64,000 bases of DNA from Breoghania sp037026715 (GCF_037026715.1 NZ_JBANCG010000007.1:1-64000), one strand, 5' to 3'; positions 1-10,089 are shown, counted from the stretch's first letter. The notes: a model not told the origin generated them from the sequence alone. Made by a program: numbers and translations.

Positions 1-26
1 TAGGTGGAGGTTTATCTAGGATGTAA

Positions 27-53
27 CGAAAAAGGGGCGCCGTGGCGCCCCTT
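27..53 (-). terminator. Rho-independent terminator after cysNC
   Basis: On the minus strand a GC hairpin (7-bp arms GGGGCGC and GCGCCCC with a 4-nt loop) is followed by a run of five T. It lies about 50 bases past the cysNC stop codon and fits a terminator for the cysD-cysNC transcript. Confidence 0.7.
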
Positions 54-99
54 CCGACCTTCTCTTGCCGCACCTCATTGGACGGCGAGAACGCCCCGC

Positions 100-2010
100 C
101 TACCCGATGATCCCACGGTTCTTCAGATCCGCCACGATCCGGTCTGCAAGCGCGTCTGGGTCCGCGCCCGTCGTGTCCAGCCGGATTTCCGCGTTCTCCG
201 GCGCCTCGTAAGGCGAATCGATACCGGTGAAGTTCTTGATCTTGCCTTCAGCCGCCTTCTTGTAGAGGCCCTTGGGGTCGCGCAGCTGGCATTCCTCTAG
301 CGGCGTGTCGACGAACACCTCGATGAACTCGCCCTCTTCCACCAGTTCACGCGCCATGCGTCGTTCCGACCTGAACGGCGAGATGAACGACACAAGAACG
401 ATCGTGCCTGAATCGACGAACAGCTTCGCCGTCTCCGCCACGCGGCGGATGTTCTCCACCCGGTCCTCGTCGGTGAAGCCGAGATCGCGGTTGAGACCGT
501 GACGCACGTTGTCGCCGTCGAGCAGATAGGTGTGGTGGCCCGCGGCCAGGAGTTTGCGTTCCACCGCGTTCGCCACCGTCGATTTGCCCGAGCCGGAAAG
601 CCCGGTGAACCACAGCACGGCCGGCTTCTGGCCCTTCAGCGCCGCGCGTGCCTGCTTGTCGACGTCCAGCGCCTGCCAGTGAATGTTGGTCGCGCGCCTC
701 AGCCCGAACCAGATCATGCCGGCGGCGACCGTGGCGTTGGTCAGCCGGTCGATCAGGATGAAGGAGCCCGTGTCGCGGTTCGATTCGTACGGATCGAAGG
801 CGATAGGTGCGGACAGCGAAAGGTTGCAGAAGGCGACCTCGTTGAGGTCGAGCTTCTTGGCCGCAAGATGCTCGAAGGAGTTGATGTCGATGCGGTGCTT
901 GAGTTCGCTCACCGTCGCCGTCACCGTACGCGCGCCCGATTTCAGAAGGTACGGACGGCCGGGATAGAGCGGCTTGTCCGTCATCCAGATGAGGTGGGCT
1001 GCAAACTGGTCTGAGACCTCCGGTCGGCTCTCCGATGCCGCGATGATGTCGCCACGCGAGATGTCGATCTCGTCTGCGAGCGTCAGCGTCACCGCTTCGC
1101 CCGCATGAGCCTGATCGAGATCGCCGTCCATGGTGACGATACGCGCGACCTTGCTGGTCTTGCCCGATCCCGCCACGACGACTTCGTCGCCTCGCCGCAC
1201 AACACCTGACGAGATTGTGCCGGAATAGCCGCGGAAGTCGAGGTTCGGCCGGTTGACCCACTGCACCGGCATGCGGAATGGACGAAGATCGAGATCGTCC
1301 GCCACCTCCACCGTTTCCAAATGCTCGATCAGCGTCGGACCGGAGTACCAAGCCATACGCTCGCTCTTCGTCGAGACGTTGTCGCCAAAGCGCGCGGACA
1401 TCGGGATCGCAACAAGGCTGTCGAAATCGAAAGAGGCCGCAAAGGCCTCGAATTCCGCCTTTATTTCCTCAAAGCGCGCCTCGCTGTAATCGACAAGGTC
1501 GATCTTGTTGACCGCGAGCACCACGTGACGGATGCCGAGCAGCGAGGCGATGAAGGCGTGACGGCGCGTCTGCACCTGAATGCCGTTGCGTGCGTCGACC
1601 AGCAGCACGGCCAGATCGGCTGTCGAGGCGCCGGTCGCCATGTTGCGGGTGTACTGTTCGTGGCCCGGCGTGTCGGCCACGATGAACTTGCGTGCCTCGG
1701 TCGCGAAGAAGCGGTAGGCGACATCGATGGTGATGCCCTGCTCGCGCTCCGCCTCAAGGCCGTCGACCAGCAGCGCGAAATCCATGTCGTCGCCGACAGT
1801 GCCGTGCTTGACGGAATCCTTCCTGAGCGAGGCCAACTGATCCTCGAACAGCAGTTTGGAATCGTAAAGCAGCCGGCCGATCAGCGTCGACTTGCCGTCG
1901 TCCACCGACCCGCAGGTGAGAAAGCGCAGGAGGCCCTTGGTCTCCTGACCGGAAATGAACTCCGCGATGGCTTCCGGAGCATCCGCCGCGACCGCGTCGA
2001 GACCGTCCAT
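100..2010 (-). CDS. cysNC: Bifunctional sulfate adenylyltransferase subunit 1 / adenylylsulfate kinase
   Basis: CysN is the GTPase subunit of ATP sulfurylase, which makes APS from sulfate and ATP; CysC phosphorylates APS to PAPS. The 636-residue protein is a natural fusion. Residues about 25-440 are an EF-Tu-like GTPase with GSVDDGKST, DTPGHEQYTRNM and NKIDLVD. Residues about 450-636 are the APS kinase with its own P-loop GLSGSGKST. The start codon overlaps the cysD stop by one base (TGATG), so translation is coupled. The fused form is common in alphaproteobacteria; in rhizobia it is also called nodQ. Both catalytic halves look complete. Confidence 0.96.
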   Translation of the reverse strand: MDGLDAVAADAPEAIAEFISGQETKGLLRFLTCGSVDDGKSTLIGRLLYDSKLLFEDQLASLRKDSVKHGTVGDDMDFALLVDGLEAEREQGITIDVAYRFFATEARKFIVADTPGHEQYTRNMATGASTADLAVLLVDARNGIQVQTRRHAFIASLLGIRHVVLAVNKIDLVDYSEARFEEIKAEFEAFAASFDFDSLVAIPMSARFGDNVSTKSERMAWYSGPTLIEHLETVEVADDLDLRPFRMPVQWVNRPNLDFRGYSGTISSGVVRRGDEVVVAGSGKTSKVARIVTMDGDLDQAHAGEAVTLTLADEIDISRGDIIAASESRPEVSDQFAAHLIWMTDKPLYPGRPYLLKSGARTVTATVSELKHRIDINSFEHLAAKKLDLNEVAFCNLSLSAPIAFDPYESNRDTGSFILIDRLTNATVAAGMIWFGLRRATNIHWQALDVDKQARAALKGQKPAVLWFTGLSGSGKSTVANAVERKLLAAGHHTYLLDGDNVRHGLNRDLGFTDEDRVENIRRVAETAKLFVDSGTIVLVSFISPFRSERRMARELVEEGEFIEVFVDTPLEECQLRDPKGLYKKAAEGKIKNFTGIDSPYEAPENAEIRLDTTGADPDALADRIVADLKNRGIIG

Positions 2011-2918
2011 CAGAAATACCCCTCGCGCTTCTTCTTCTCCATCGACCCCGCCTCGTCGTGGTCGATCAGACGGCCGGATCGCTCCGAGGAGCGGGCGACC
2101 AGCATCTCCGACACGATCTCGGGAAGCGTCGTCGCCTGCGATTCGATGGCCGCGGTGAGCGGATAGCAGCCGAGCGTGCGGAAGCGGACCATGCGCTGCT
2201 GCGCCACTTCGCCTGGGTTCATCGGCAACCGCTCGTCATCGACCATGATCAGCTGCCCGTCGCGCTCCACGACCGGGCGCTTGGCCGCGTAGTACAGCGG
2301 CACGATCGGGATGTTCTCCGCCAGGATGTATTGCCAGATGTCGAGCTCGGTCCAGTTCGACAGCGGAAAAGCGCGGATCGATTCGCCCTTGGAAACCCGC
2401 GCATTGTAGAGCCGCCACAGCTCCGGGCGCTGGTTCTTCGGGTCCCAGCCGTGGGAAGCCGTGCGGAACGAGAACACGCGCTCCTTGGCCCGCGCCTTCT
2501 CCTCGTCGCGCCGCGCCCCGCCGAAGGCCGCATCGAAGCCGTGCTCGTCGAGCGCCTGCTTCAGCGCCTCCGTCTTCATCACGTGCGTGTAGAAGGACGA
2601 GCCGTGGTCGAACGGGTTGATGTTGTCCGCAACGCCCTGTTGGTTGGTATGGACGATCAGGTCCAGCCCAAGCCTGCTCGCCGTATCGTCGCGAAACCTG
2701 ATCATCTCGCGGAATTTCCAGGTCGTGTCGACGTGGAGCAGAGGGAACGGCGGCTTCGATGGATAGAACGCCTTCATCGCAAGGTGCAGCATGACGCTGG
2801 AATCCTTGCCGATGGAATAGAGCATCACGGGGTTGCGGAACTCGGCCGCCACCTCGCGCATGATGTGGATGCTCTCGTTCTCGAGGCGCTTGAGATGCGA
2901 GCTTCGATCGACAGACAC
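2010..2918 (-). CDS. cysD: Sulfate adenylyltransferase subunit 2
   Basis: CysD is the catalytic PP-loop subunit of ATP sulfurylase and acts with CysN in the cytoplasm. The 302-residue length is normal for the family. The PP-loop appears near residues 35-45 as YSIGKDSSVMLHLA, followed by LLHVDTTWKF and the conserved GGARRDEEKARAKER segment. It is transcribed with and just ahead of cysNC, with a one-base overlap. The cysQ gene lies upstream on the same strand after about 100 bases, so the three may form one sulfate-activation unit. Confidence 0.96.
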   Translation of the reverse strand: MSVDRSSHLKRLENESIHIMREVAAEFRNPVMLYSIGKDSSVMLHLAMKAFYPSKPPFPLLHVDTTWKFREMIRFRDDTASRLGLDLIVHTNQQGVADNINPFDHGSSFYTHVMKTEALKQALDEHGFDAAFGGARRDEEKARAKERVFSFRTASHGWDPKNQRPELWRLYNARVSKGESIRAFPLSNWTELDIWQYILAENIPIVPLYYAAKRPVVERDGQLIMVDDERLPMNPGEVAQQRMVRFRTLGCYPLTAAIESQATTLPEIVSEMLVARSSERSGRLIDHDEAGSMEKKKREGYF

Positions 2919-3021
2919 GGAAAGACGAACCTGTTTGTTGGCCCCTGCGGGCTAGGGCCGGCGGACCGGCCGAAAAGTCTGAGCCAATCTATAGCCTGCA
3001 ATGCGGCGCATCAAAGGGCGT

Positions 3022-3828
3022 TCAATGTAATTGGTCCCTGATCGAAGAAAGAAATTCCCGATCTCCCGCGGCTATGAAGTACGGATTTGCGAAGGCGCTG
3101 TCTGCGGCCTGGTCACGCTTGCCATAGACGAGCGGCGCACCGTTGACAGTGACGACCATGCCGCCAGCGGCTCTTAGCACCGCATCGGCAGCAGCCGTGT
3201 CCCATTCCATCGTGCGCCCGAAGCGGGGATAGATGTCGGCGAGACCCGCCGCGATCTTGCAGAACTTGAGCGAGGACCCGGCAGACGCAAAGTCGCGGAC
3301 ACCGAGTCTTTCGATGAACGCGCGCGTCTCCTCGCTCATGTGCGAGCGGCTCGCAACCGCCCTGAGGTGTTTCGGCGCCGCCTTGCAGGACGCCATCCCT
3401 GTCTGGCGGCGAATCCGGCCGTCGACGACATGTGCGCCAAAGGCACCTTCTCCCGCAGTCCCCCAAAATATCTCGCCGAGTGCGGGCGCATAGACGACGC
3501 CGGCTACCGGCGCGCCATTATCGATCAGACCGATATTCACGGTGAACTCGCCGTTTCGAGAAATGAACTCGCGCGTCCCGTCGAGCGGATCGACCAGAAA
3601 GAACCGGGCGCTGGGAGCCGGAATGCGTCCGGCGGCGACAGCCTCCTCGGCCACGACCGGAATATCCGGCGCGATCTCGGCGAGCCCCTTCAGGATGATT
3701 GCTTCCGCGCGCGTATCGGCCTCGGTGACCGGAGACCCGTCTCCCTTCCGGCTCACGTCGATCGTGTCTGCATAGATCGCAAGGATCGTCGCGCCCGCCG
3801 AAATGGCCAGGTCCAAGAGCTTCGTCAT
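3022..3828 (-). CDS. cysQ: 3'(2'),5'-bisphosphate nucleotidase CysQ
   Basis: CysQ hydrolyses PAP (adenosine 3',5'-bisphosphate), a by-product of PAPS use, to AMP and phosphate. The protein belongs to the Mg-dependent, Li-sensitive inositol monophosphatase superfamily. The metal-binding residues are visible in VAEEAVAAG, in DPLDGTREFISRNGEFTVN, and in EWDTAAADA near the C-terminus. I chose the internal Met beginning MTKLLDLAISAG because the alternative 19-residue upstream extension is low-complexity and outside the conserved fold; this gives 268 residues, close to other CysQ proteins. The position beside cysD and cysNC supports the role. Confidence 0.92.
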   Translation of the reverse strand: MTKLLDLAISAGATILAIYADTIDVSRKGDGSPVTEADTRAEAIILKGLAEIAPDIPVVAEEAVAAGRIPAPSARFFLVDPLDGTREFISRNGEFTVNIGLIDNGAPVAGVVYAPALGEIFWGTAGEGAFGAHVVDGRIRRQTGMASCKAAPKHLRAVASRSHMSEETRAFIERLGVRDFASAGSSLKFCKIAAGLADIYPRFGRTMEWDTAAADAVLRAAGGMVVTVNGAPLVYGKRDQAADSAFANPYFIAAGDREFLSSIRDQLH

Positions 3829-4043
3829 GTCAATTCCAGCCGAAGTGCTCGGCGTTGCGGTCGGCTCGTTGCTGCGGGTCGTCAAATCTGGCTCTCTCCA
3901 GTGGATGTTGGTTTACGGATGCTCCGAGCACCGCGCCGGCGCACGAAAATTGCCGCCTCGCAAGAGGGTATGCAGCTCGCAGGTGCTCTTTCAATCCTTC
4001 CAGTCGGCTCAGACGCACCCGTCGCACGGCGCACATGGCGACC

Positions 4044-5033
4044 TCATGCCGGGGTGTTGCGGCGGGCGAGACGATCTTCCCATGCCAAGGCATGGGTCAC
4101 GATGGCATCGAGATCTTCGTATCGCGGCTGCCAGCCGAGTTCGCGACGTATGACATCTGCACGCGCCACGACCAGGGGCGCATCGCCGGTCCGTCGCGGC
4201 TCCTCCACGACCTCGAAATCGCGGCCCGACGCCCGGCGCACCGCATCGATCACCTGACGCACGGAATAGCCTTTGCCGTAGCCGCAATTCCACACGCAGC
4301 TTTGTCCGCCCCCTCGCAAACGCACCAGCGCCAACCGGTGCGCCTCCACCAGATCTGTGACATGGACGAAGTCGCGCACGCCCGTACCGTCCGGCGTGTC
4401 GTAGTCGGTCCCGAAGACCGACAGGCTCTTGCGTCTGCCGAGCGCAGCCTCGCAGGCGGCCTTGATGAGGTGAGTGGCGTTCGCCGTCGACTGGCCCGTG
4501 CGGCCGTGCGGATCGGCTCCCGCCACGTTGAAATAGCGCAGCGCCGTGAAGGCGAAGTCGTGCGCCGCCGCCGTATCGGCAAGCATGATCTCGCTCATCA
4601 GCTTCGAGGAACCGTAAGGCGACAGCGGACGAAGCGGCGCATCCTCGCCGACGGGCACGACATCGGGATCGCCATAGACGGCGGCCGTGGAGGAGAAAAT
4701 GAAATGACGCACCCCGTTCCGGATGCAGGCCTCAATGAGAACGCGGGTGTTGGCGGTGTTGTTGCGGTAATATTTGAGCGGGTTGGCAACCGATTCCGGC
4801 ACGATGACGGAGCCGGCGAAATGCAGAACGGCATCGACCCCCGCACCCAGAATGCCGTCGAGCACATCGGCATCGCCAACGTCGCCGACGACCAGCTTCG
4901 CCGCTCCCGCGACGGCCCAGTCGAAGCCGGTTGCGAGATTGTCGAGAACGACGACATCCTCGCCCGCCTCCACGAGGCTCCACACCATATGGCTGCCGAT
5001 ATACCCGGCGCCTCCGGTCACCAGAACTGCCAT
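4044..5033 (-). CDS. galE: UDP-glucose 4-epimerase
   Basis: GalE interconverts UDP-glucose and UDP-galactose with bound NAD, supplying precursors for surface polysaccharide. The Rossmann motif VTGGAGYIGSH is at the N-terminus, and the catalytic Ser and Tyr-x3-Lys occur in SSTAAVYG and YGSSKLMSE. The start at MAVLVTGGAGYIGSH (329 residues) is preferred over a Met 11 codons upstream because the Rossmann strand should begin at once. The gene is divergent from galU, which makes its substrate, and the roughly 180 bases between the starts probably hold both promoters. Confidence 0.95.
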   Translation of the reverse strand: MAVLVTGGAGYIGSHMVWSLVEAGEDVVVLDNLATGFDWAVAGAAKLVVGDVGDADVLDGILGAGVDAVLHFAGSVIVPESVANPLKYYRNNTANTRVLIEACIRNGVRHFIFSSTAAVYGDPDVVPVGEDAPLRPLSPYGSSKLMSEIMLADTAAAHDFAFTALRYFNVAGADPHGRTGQSTANATHLIKAACEAALGRRKSLSVFGTDYDTPDGTGVRDFVHVTDLVEAHRLALVRLRGGGQSCVWNCGYGKGYSVRQVIDAVRRASGRDFEVVEEPRRTGDAPLVVARADVIRRELGWQPRYEDLDAIVTHALAWEDRLARRNTPA

Positions 5034-5212
5034 CACTCCACCCCGCACCGCGGGCAGGTTCCCCAAAACCGGCCCGGTTTCCCCTGTAGCACGATTCCTT
5101 GCCTTCGGCCGCGATACGGAACCGCAGGCAGCACAGCTTGTTATTCACAAGCCGCCTGATTAGCTTCCGCTGGACCGGTGGCGCTACCACCTTTCACTTT
5201 CAGGACATGCAC

Positions 5213-6091
<879 letters not shown>

Positions 6092-6156
6092 CCTTTCTCC
6101 CGGCAACAGTGCGGATTTTCGTCCGCGCCCGCCTTTTTTCTGGATCGAACCTTTCC

Positions 6157-6186
6157 CTCTCTCCGCCGGGCGTCCGGCGGAGAGAG
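6157..6186. repeat. Perfect 13-bp inverted repeat downstream of galU
   Basis: The arms CTCTCTCCGCCGG and CCGGCGGAGAGAG pair perfectly around a 4-base loop (GCGT). No T-run follows on either strand, so a classical intrinsic terminator is not supported. It may be an mRNA 3'-end stabiliser for galU or a protein-binding site. The stretch from 6092 to 6660 has no gene; besides this repeat it holds the NtrC-like site and sigma-54-like promoter listed separately. Confidence 0.6.
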
Positions 6187-6346
6187 CCGGGTGTCGGCGC
6201 CGCGTTTCGCGCGACCTGGAATTAACGAATTCGGCCGGAAAATGGCGAAAAGCCGGCACCCTCCGGCGGTGACCGGTCGATTTCGTGGCTTTACGGAGCG
6301 GCTTTCGCTCGTTGCCCAATTAACGGGCAGCATCGAGCCACCATTC

Positions 6347-6363
6347 TGCATATTTTTTGTGCA
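6347..6363. promoter_or_regulatory. NtrC-type binding site upstream of glnK
   Basis: TGCATATTTTTTGTGCA has the TGCAy-N7-rTGCA shape of NtrC (GlnG) operators, with one arm differing from the ideal by a single base. It lies about 150 bases upstream of the sigma-54-like promoter, the usual distance for an enhancer. Confidence 0.55.
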
Positions 6364-6500
6364 TACTCTTGGCTCTGCTGCTTTTTTGGCCAAGCCATTC
6401 CGGCAACCACCCTTACCTCCGCATTTTCGTTTTCAAAATCAGCGTATTAGTGCGCTTTTCCCGCCACATCCAAGGCAGATTTCCGCACGGGAATCGCACT

Positions 6501-6516
6501 TGGCACGGACCTTGAT
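6501..6516 (+). promoter_or_regulatory. Sigma-54-like promoter of glnK-amtB
   Basis: TGGCACGGACCTTGAT matches the RpoN consensus TGGCACGN4TTGCW, with GG and the -12 G in the correct 10-base spacing. The only departure is A in place of C in the -12 element. It lies about 145 bases before glnK, with an NtrC-like site further upstream. Confidence 0.7.
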
Positions 6517-6660
6517 TGAGAGGAACCGGTCGCGGTCAGCGCGCTGAGGCCCGGGAGGGTGCCGCCGGCACCGCTTCGGGGATGAGACGATCAAGGGAAC
6601 ACCATCCGGAACGGGCCGCAGCGTCCGCGGGCGGCTGCAGGAGAGATACGGGAACCGAAC

Positions 6661-6999
6661 ATGAAAATCGTCATGGCCATTATCAAGCCGTTCAAGCTGG
6701 ACGAGGTGCGCGACGCCCTCACCGCTATCGGCGTGCAGGGACTCACTGTCACCGAAGTGAAGGGCTACGGCCGCCAGAAGGGGCATACCGAAATCTATCG
6801 CGGCACCGAATATGCCGTCAGCTTCCTGCCGAAGCTGAAGATCGAGGTCGCCGTCGCGAGCGGCATGGTCGATCAGGTGCTCGACGCGATCTCCGGCGCG
6901 GCCAAGACCGGCCAGATCGGTGACGGCAAGATCTTCGTCTATTCGATCGACCAGGCGGTCCGGATCCGCACCGGCGAAACCGACGCCGAAGCGCTCTAA
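6661..6999 (+). CDS. glnK: Nitrogen regulatory PII protein (GlnK type)
   Basis: PII proteins sense 2-oxoglutarate and ATP/ADP and, when deuridylylated, block the partner AmtB channel. The 112-residue length is standard. The T-loop contains the uridylylated tyrosine in GHTEIYRGTEY, and the B- and C-loop regions (GAAKTGQIGDGKIFV, then VRIRTGE) are intact. It lies directly ahead of amtB in the usual glnK-amtB pairing, which is why I prefer GlnK over GlnB. The upstream sigma-54-like promoter and NtrC-like site predict induction by nitrogen limitation. Confidence 0.95.
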   Translation: MKIVMAIIKPFKLDEVRDALTAIGVQGLTVTEVKGYGRQKGHTEIYRGTEYAVSFLPKLKIEVAVASGMVDQVLDAISGAAKTGQIGDGKIFVYSIDQAVRIRTGETDAEAL

Positions 7000-7020
7000 T
7001 TGCTTAACGGGGAAACAGTC

Positions 7021-8400
7021 ATGAAGACTTCCATTTCACTCGGTCGCTTCGCGCCGGCACTTGCCGGTACCGCTTCGGCCGTCGCCATTGCCGCACTTTG
7101 CGGTGTCACTGCGGCTCTCGCCCAGGACACAACCGCCGCTCCCGAAGCTGCCGCTGCCGCGCCGGCCGTCACGCCGGAAGTCGCCTACATCTTCAACACG
7201 CTGCTGTTCCTCATCGGCGGCTTCCTGGTGATGTGGATGGCCGCCGGTTTCGCGATGCTGGAAGCAGGCCTGGTGCGTTCCAAGAACGTCTCCATGCAAT
7301 GCCTGAAGAACATCGCGCTCTACTCGGTCGCCGGCCTGCTGTTCTGGCTGACGGGCTACAACCTGATGTACACGGGCGTAGACGGCGGTTTCATCGGTTC
7401 CTTCGGCCCCTACTCGTTCGATCCGGTCGGCGGCAATGCGCTCGATACCGGCTACTCCACCGCGTCGGACTGGTTCTACCAGATGGTGTTCTGCGCCACG
7501 GCCGCCTCGGTCGTTTCCGGCACGCTTGCCGAACGCATCAAGCTTTGGCCGTTCATGCTCTTCACGGTCGTCCTAACCGGCCTGATGTACCCGATCACCG
7601 GTTCCTGGCAGTGGGGCGGCGGCTGGCTGAACAAGATGGGCTTCTCCGACTTCGCCGGCTCCACGCTGGTGCACTCTGTCGGCGGTTGGGCGGCCCTCGC
7701 CGGTGCCCTCATCCTCGGCGCACGCAAGGGCAAGTACGCGCCCGGCGGCCAGGTCAACGCCATGCCGGGTTCCTCCATGCCGCTCGCGACCCTCGGCACC
7801 TTCATCCTGTGGCTCGGCTGGTTCGGCTTCAACGGCGCCTCGCAGCTCGCCATGGGCACGATCGGTGATGTCTCCGACATCTCGCGCATCTTCGCCAACA
7901 CCAACATCGCCGCAGCCGCCGGCGTGGTGGTCGCGATGATCCTGACGCAGATCCTCTACAAGAAGGTCGACGTGACCATGGCGCTCAACGGTGCGCTCGC
8001 CGGTCTCGTCGCCATCACCGCCGAGCCGCTGCAGCCGACCGTGCTGCAGGCGATCATCGTCGGCGGCGTCGGCGCAGCGATCGTCGTCTTCGCCGTTCCG
8101 ATGCTCGACAAGCTGAAGATCGACGACGTCGTCGGCGCGATCCCGGTCCACCTGATGGCCGGCATCTGGGGCACCTTCATCGTGCCGTGGTCGAATGCCG
8201 GGACCTCCTTCGGTACGCAGATCGTCGGCATCGTTTCCATCGGCGCCTTCACCTTCATCGCCTCGGCTATCGTGTGGCTGATCCTGAAGGCCACCGTCGG
8301 CATCCGCGTCACCGAGGAGGAAGAAGTCCTCGGCCTCGACAAGGTGGAAATCGGCGTCGAAGCCTATCCGGAGTTCGGGACCGGTTCCCAGCGGATGTAA
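7021..8400 (+). CDS. amtB: Ammonium transporter AmtB (first paralogue)
   Basis: This is a trimeric inner-membrane ammonium channel of 459 residues. An N-terminal signal peptide (to about residue 35, ending ALAQ) is followed by a short Ala/Pro-rich segment and 11 predicted membrane helices. The pore twin histidines are in STLVHSVGGWAALAG and in IPVHLMAGIWGT. The start at MKTSISLGRF follows GGGGAAA with suitable spacing; a Met seven codons earlier would directly abut the glnK stop. It is co-transcribed with glnK and is probably gated by it. A strong terminator follows. Confidence 0.95.
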   Translation: MKTSISLGRFAPALAGTASAVAIAALCGVTAALAQDTTAAPEAAAAAPAVTPEVAYIFNTLLFLIGGFLVMWMAAGFAMLEAGLVRSKNVSMQCLKNIALYSVAGLLFWLTGYNLMYTGVDGGFIGSFGPYSFDPVGGNALDTGYSTASDWFYQMVFCATAASVVSGTLAERIKLWPFMLFTVVLTGLMYPITGSWQWGGGWLNKMGFSDFAGSTLVHSVGGWAALAGALILGARKGKYAPGGQVNAMPGSSMPLATLGTFILWLGWFGFNGASQLAMGTIGDVSDISRIFANTNIAAAAGVVVAMILTQILYKKVDVTMALNGALAGLVAITAEPLQPTVLQAIIVGGVGAAIVVFAVPMLDKLKIDDVVGAIPVHLMAGIWGTFIVPWSNAGTSFGTQIVGIVSIGAFTFIASAIVWLILKATVGIRVTEEEEVLGLDKVEIGVEAYPEFGTGSQRM

Positions 8401-8446
8401 CCTCCTCTCCAAGCGGATCGAACTTAACCGTTGTTCGATCGAACTG

Positions 8447-8474
8447 GCCCGGGCCTCACGGCCCGGGCTTTTTT
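8447..8474 (+). terminator. Rho-independent terminator after amtB
   Basis: A 9-bp perfect stem (GCCCGGGCC with GGCCCGGGC, loop TCAC) is followed by six T. It closes the glnK-amtB transcript and separates it from the second amtB. Confidence 0.9.
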
Positions 8475-8691
8475 GTTCGCACCATCTTTCAAACCGGAAG
8501 CGCCCCCCGATCACGCCGAGCGCGCGCGTTGGTCTTTCTTCCGCAGCGTCCGCATGCGATTATTTTTTATGCAACCGACACCAAATTGATCAAGAACCGG
8601 GGTGGACTTCTACGGATACGCTTCGGGACTGCCGCCTATGTGCTGGGCATTTCCTTTCGCCATCAACATGTTCCCGCCATCGATTGCCAAT

Positions 8692-8707
8692 TGGCACAAG
8701 TTTTGAA
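8692..8707 (+). promoter_or_regulatory. Sigma-54-like promoter of second amtB
   Basis: TGGCACAAGTTTTGAA carries the -24 GG and -12 G of RpoN promoters with the correct 10-base interval and, like the glnK promoter, has A in place of C at -12. It lies about 70 bases before the gene, so the second amtB probably has its own nitrogen-regulated transcript. Confidence 0.6.
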
Positions 8708-8712
8708 AACCA

Positions 8713-8733
8713 AATGGGCACGCGATGCCCATT
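8713..8733. promoter_or_regulatory. Perfect 8-bp inverted repeat at predicted start of transcription
   Basis: AATGGGCA and TGCCCATT flank a 5-base spacer. The repeat lies immediately downstream of the -12 element, where transcription should begin, so it could be an operator or an element at the 5' end of the mRNA. No known factor is recognised. Confidence 0.45.
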
Positions 8734-8779
8734 CGGGCCGCACCTGTTCAATTAATAATCAAATGGGAAGCCGCCCGAC

Positions 8780-10078
8780 ATGCCACCCCTTGGAAACAGA
8801 CGGAACCTCCTGGCCGCGGCGACAACGCTGGTCGCAAACCTGTTCGCCCTGCCCGCTTTCGCCGACACGCTGGATACCGGCGACACCGCCTGGATGCTGA
8901 CATCCACGGCGCTGGTCCTCATGATGACCATCCCCGGCCTCGCGCTCTTCTACGGCGGAATGGTGCGCAAGAAGAACGTGCTGGCCACCGCCATGCAAAG
9001 CTTCGCCGCGGCGTGCCTGATGACCGTTCTGTGGATGGTTCTCGGCTACTCGCTCGCCTTTTCCGACGGCGGTGCGTTCAACGCTTATATCGGCGGCTTC
9101 TCCAACTTCATGCTGACGGGCCTGACCAAGGACGCAATGTCCGGCACGATCCCGGAATCGGTCTTCATGACCTTCCAGATGACCTTTGCGATCATCACGC
9201 CGGCCCTCATCTGCGGCGCCTTTGCCGACCGCATGAAGTTCTCCGCCCTCCTCTGGTTCCTCGGCATCTGGATGATCGTCGTCTACGCCCCCGTGTGCCA
9301 CTGGGTATGGGGCGGCGGCTTCCTCGGCAAGGAAGGTGTCCTCGATTTCGCCGGCGGCACCGTGGTGCACATCAATTCCGGCGTCGCAGGCCTCGTCGCC
9401 GCCATCGTGCTCGGCAAACGCACCGGCTACGGCACCGACAACATGGCCCCGCACAACATGATCCTGTCGCTGACGGGTGCGGCGCTGCTGTGGGTCGGCT
9501 GGTTCGGCTTCAACGCCGGCTCCGCGGTGGGCGCCAACGGATCGGCCGGCATGGCCATGGCCGTGACGCAGATCTCCGCCGCCGCAGCCGCCCTCGCCTG
9601 GATGTTCGGTGAATGGATTCTCCATGGCCGCCCGAGCACGCTCGGTATCGTGTCGGGTGCGGTTGCCGGCCTCGTCGGCATCACGCCGGCTTCGGGCTTT
9701 GTCGGCCCCACCGGTGCGCTCGCCATCGGTATCCTGACCGGCCTGATCTGCCTGTGGGGCGTCGAATATCTCAAGCGGACCTTCAAGTACGACGACAGCC
9801 TCGACGCCTTCGGCGTGCATGGGCTCGGCGGCATCGTCGGCGCGATCCTGACCGGCGTGTTCGCCGTCGAGGCGATCGGCGGCACCCCCGGCGGTCTTGA
9901 AGGCAACTGGGGCCAGGTCTGGATCCAAATCGTCGGCATCGGCGCCACCATCATCTGGACGGCCATCGCGACCTTCATCATTCTCAAGGTTCTGGACGCC
10001 ACGCTCGGCCTGCGCGTCCCGCGCGAGGTGGAGATCGAGGGCCTCGACATCAACCTGCACGGCGAGGTCGTGCAGTAG
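8780..10078 (+). CDS. amtB: Ammonium transporter AmtB (second paralogue)
   Basis: A second ammonium channel of 432 residues, closer in form to Escherichia coli AmtB. It has a cleavable signal (to about residue 28, LPAFA) and 11 membrane helices. The twin histidines lie in GTVVHINSGVAGL and in FGVHGLGGIVGA. Unlike the first paralogue it has no adjacent PII gene, but it has its own sigma-54-like promoter. The C-terminal tail (REVEIEGLDINLHGE) resembles the conserved cytoplasmic PII-interacting tail. The two paralogues are clearly diverged and not a recent tandem duplication. Confidence 0.95.
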   Translation: MPPLGNRRNLLAAATTLVANLFALPAFADTLDTGDTAWMLTSTALVLMMTIPGLALFYGGMVRKKNVLATAMQSFAAACLMTVLWMVLGYSLAFSDGGAFNAYIGGFSNFMLTGLTKDAMSGTIPESVFMTFQMTFAIITPALICGAFADRMKFSALLWFLGIWMIVVYAPVCHWVWGGGFLGKEGVLDFAGGTVVHINSGVAGLVAAIVLGKRTGYGTDNMAPHNMILSLTGAALLWVGWFGFNAGSAVGANGSAGMAMAVTQISAAAAALAWMFGEWILHGRPSTLGIVSGAVAGLVGITPASGFVGPTGALAIGILTGLICLWGVEYLKRTFKYDDSLDAFGVHGLGGIVGAILTGVFAVEAIGGTPGGLEGNWGQVWIQIVGIGATIIWTAIATFIILKVLDATLGLRVPREVEIEGLDINLHGEVVQ

Positions 10079-10089
10079 GCGGGATCTAT

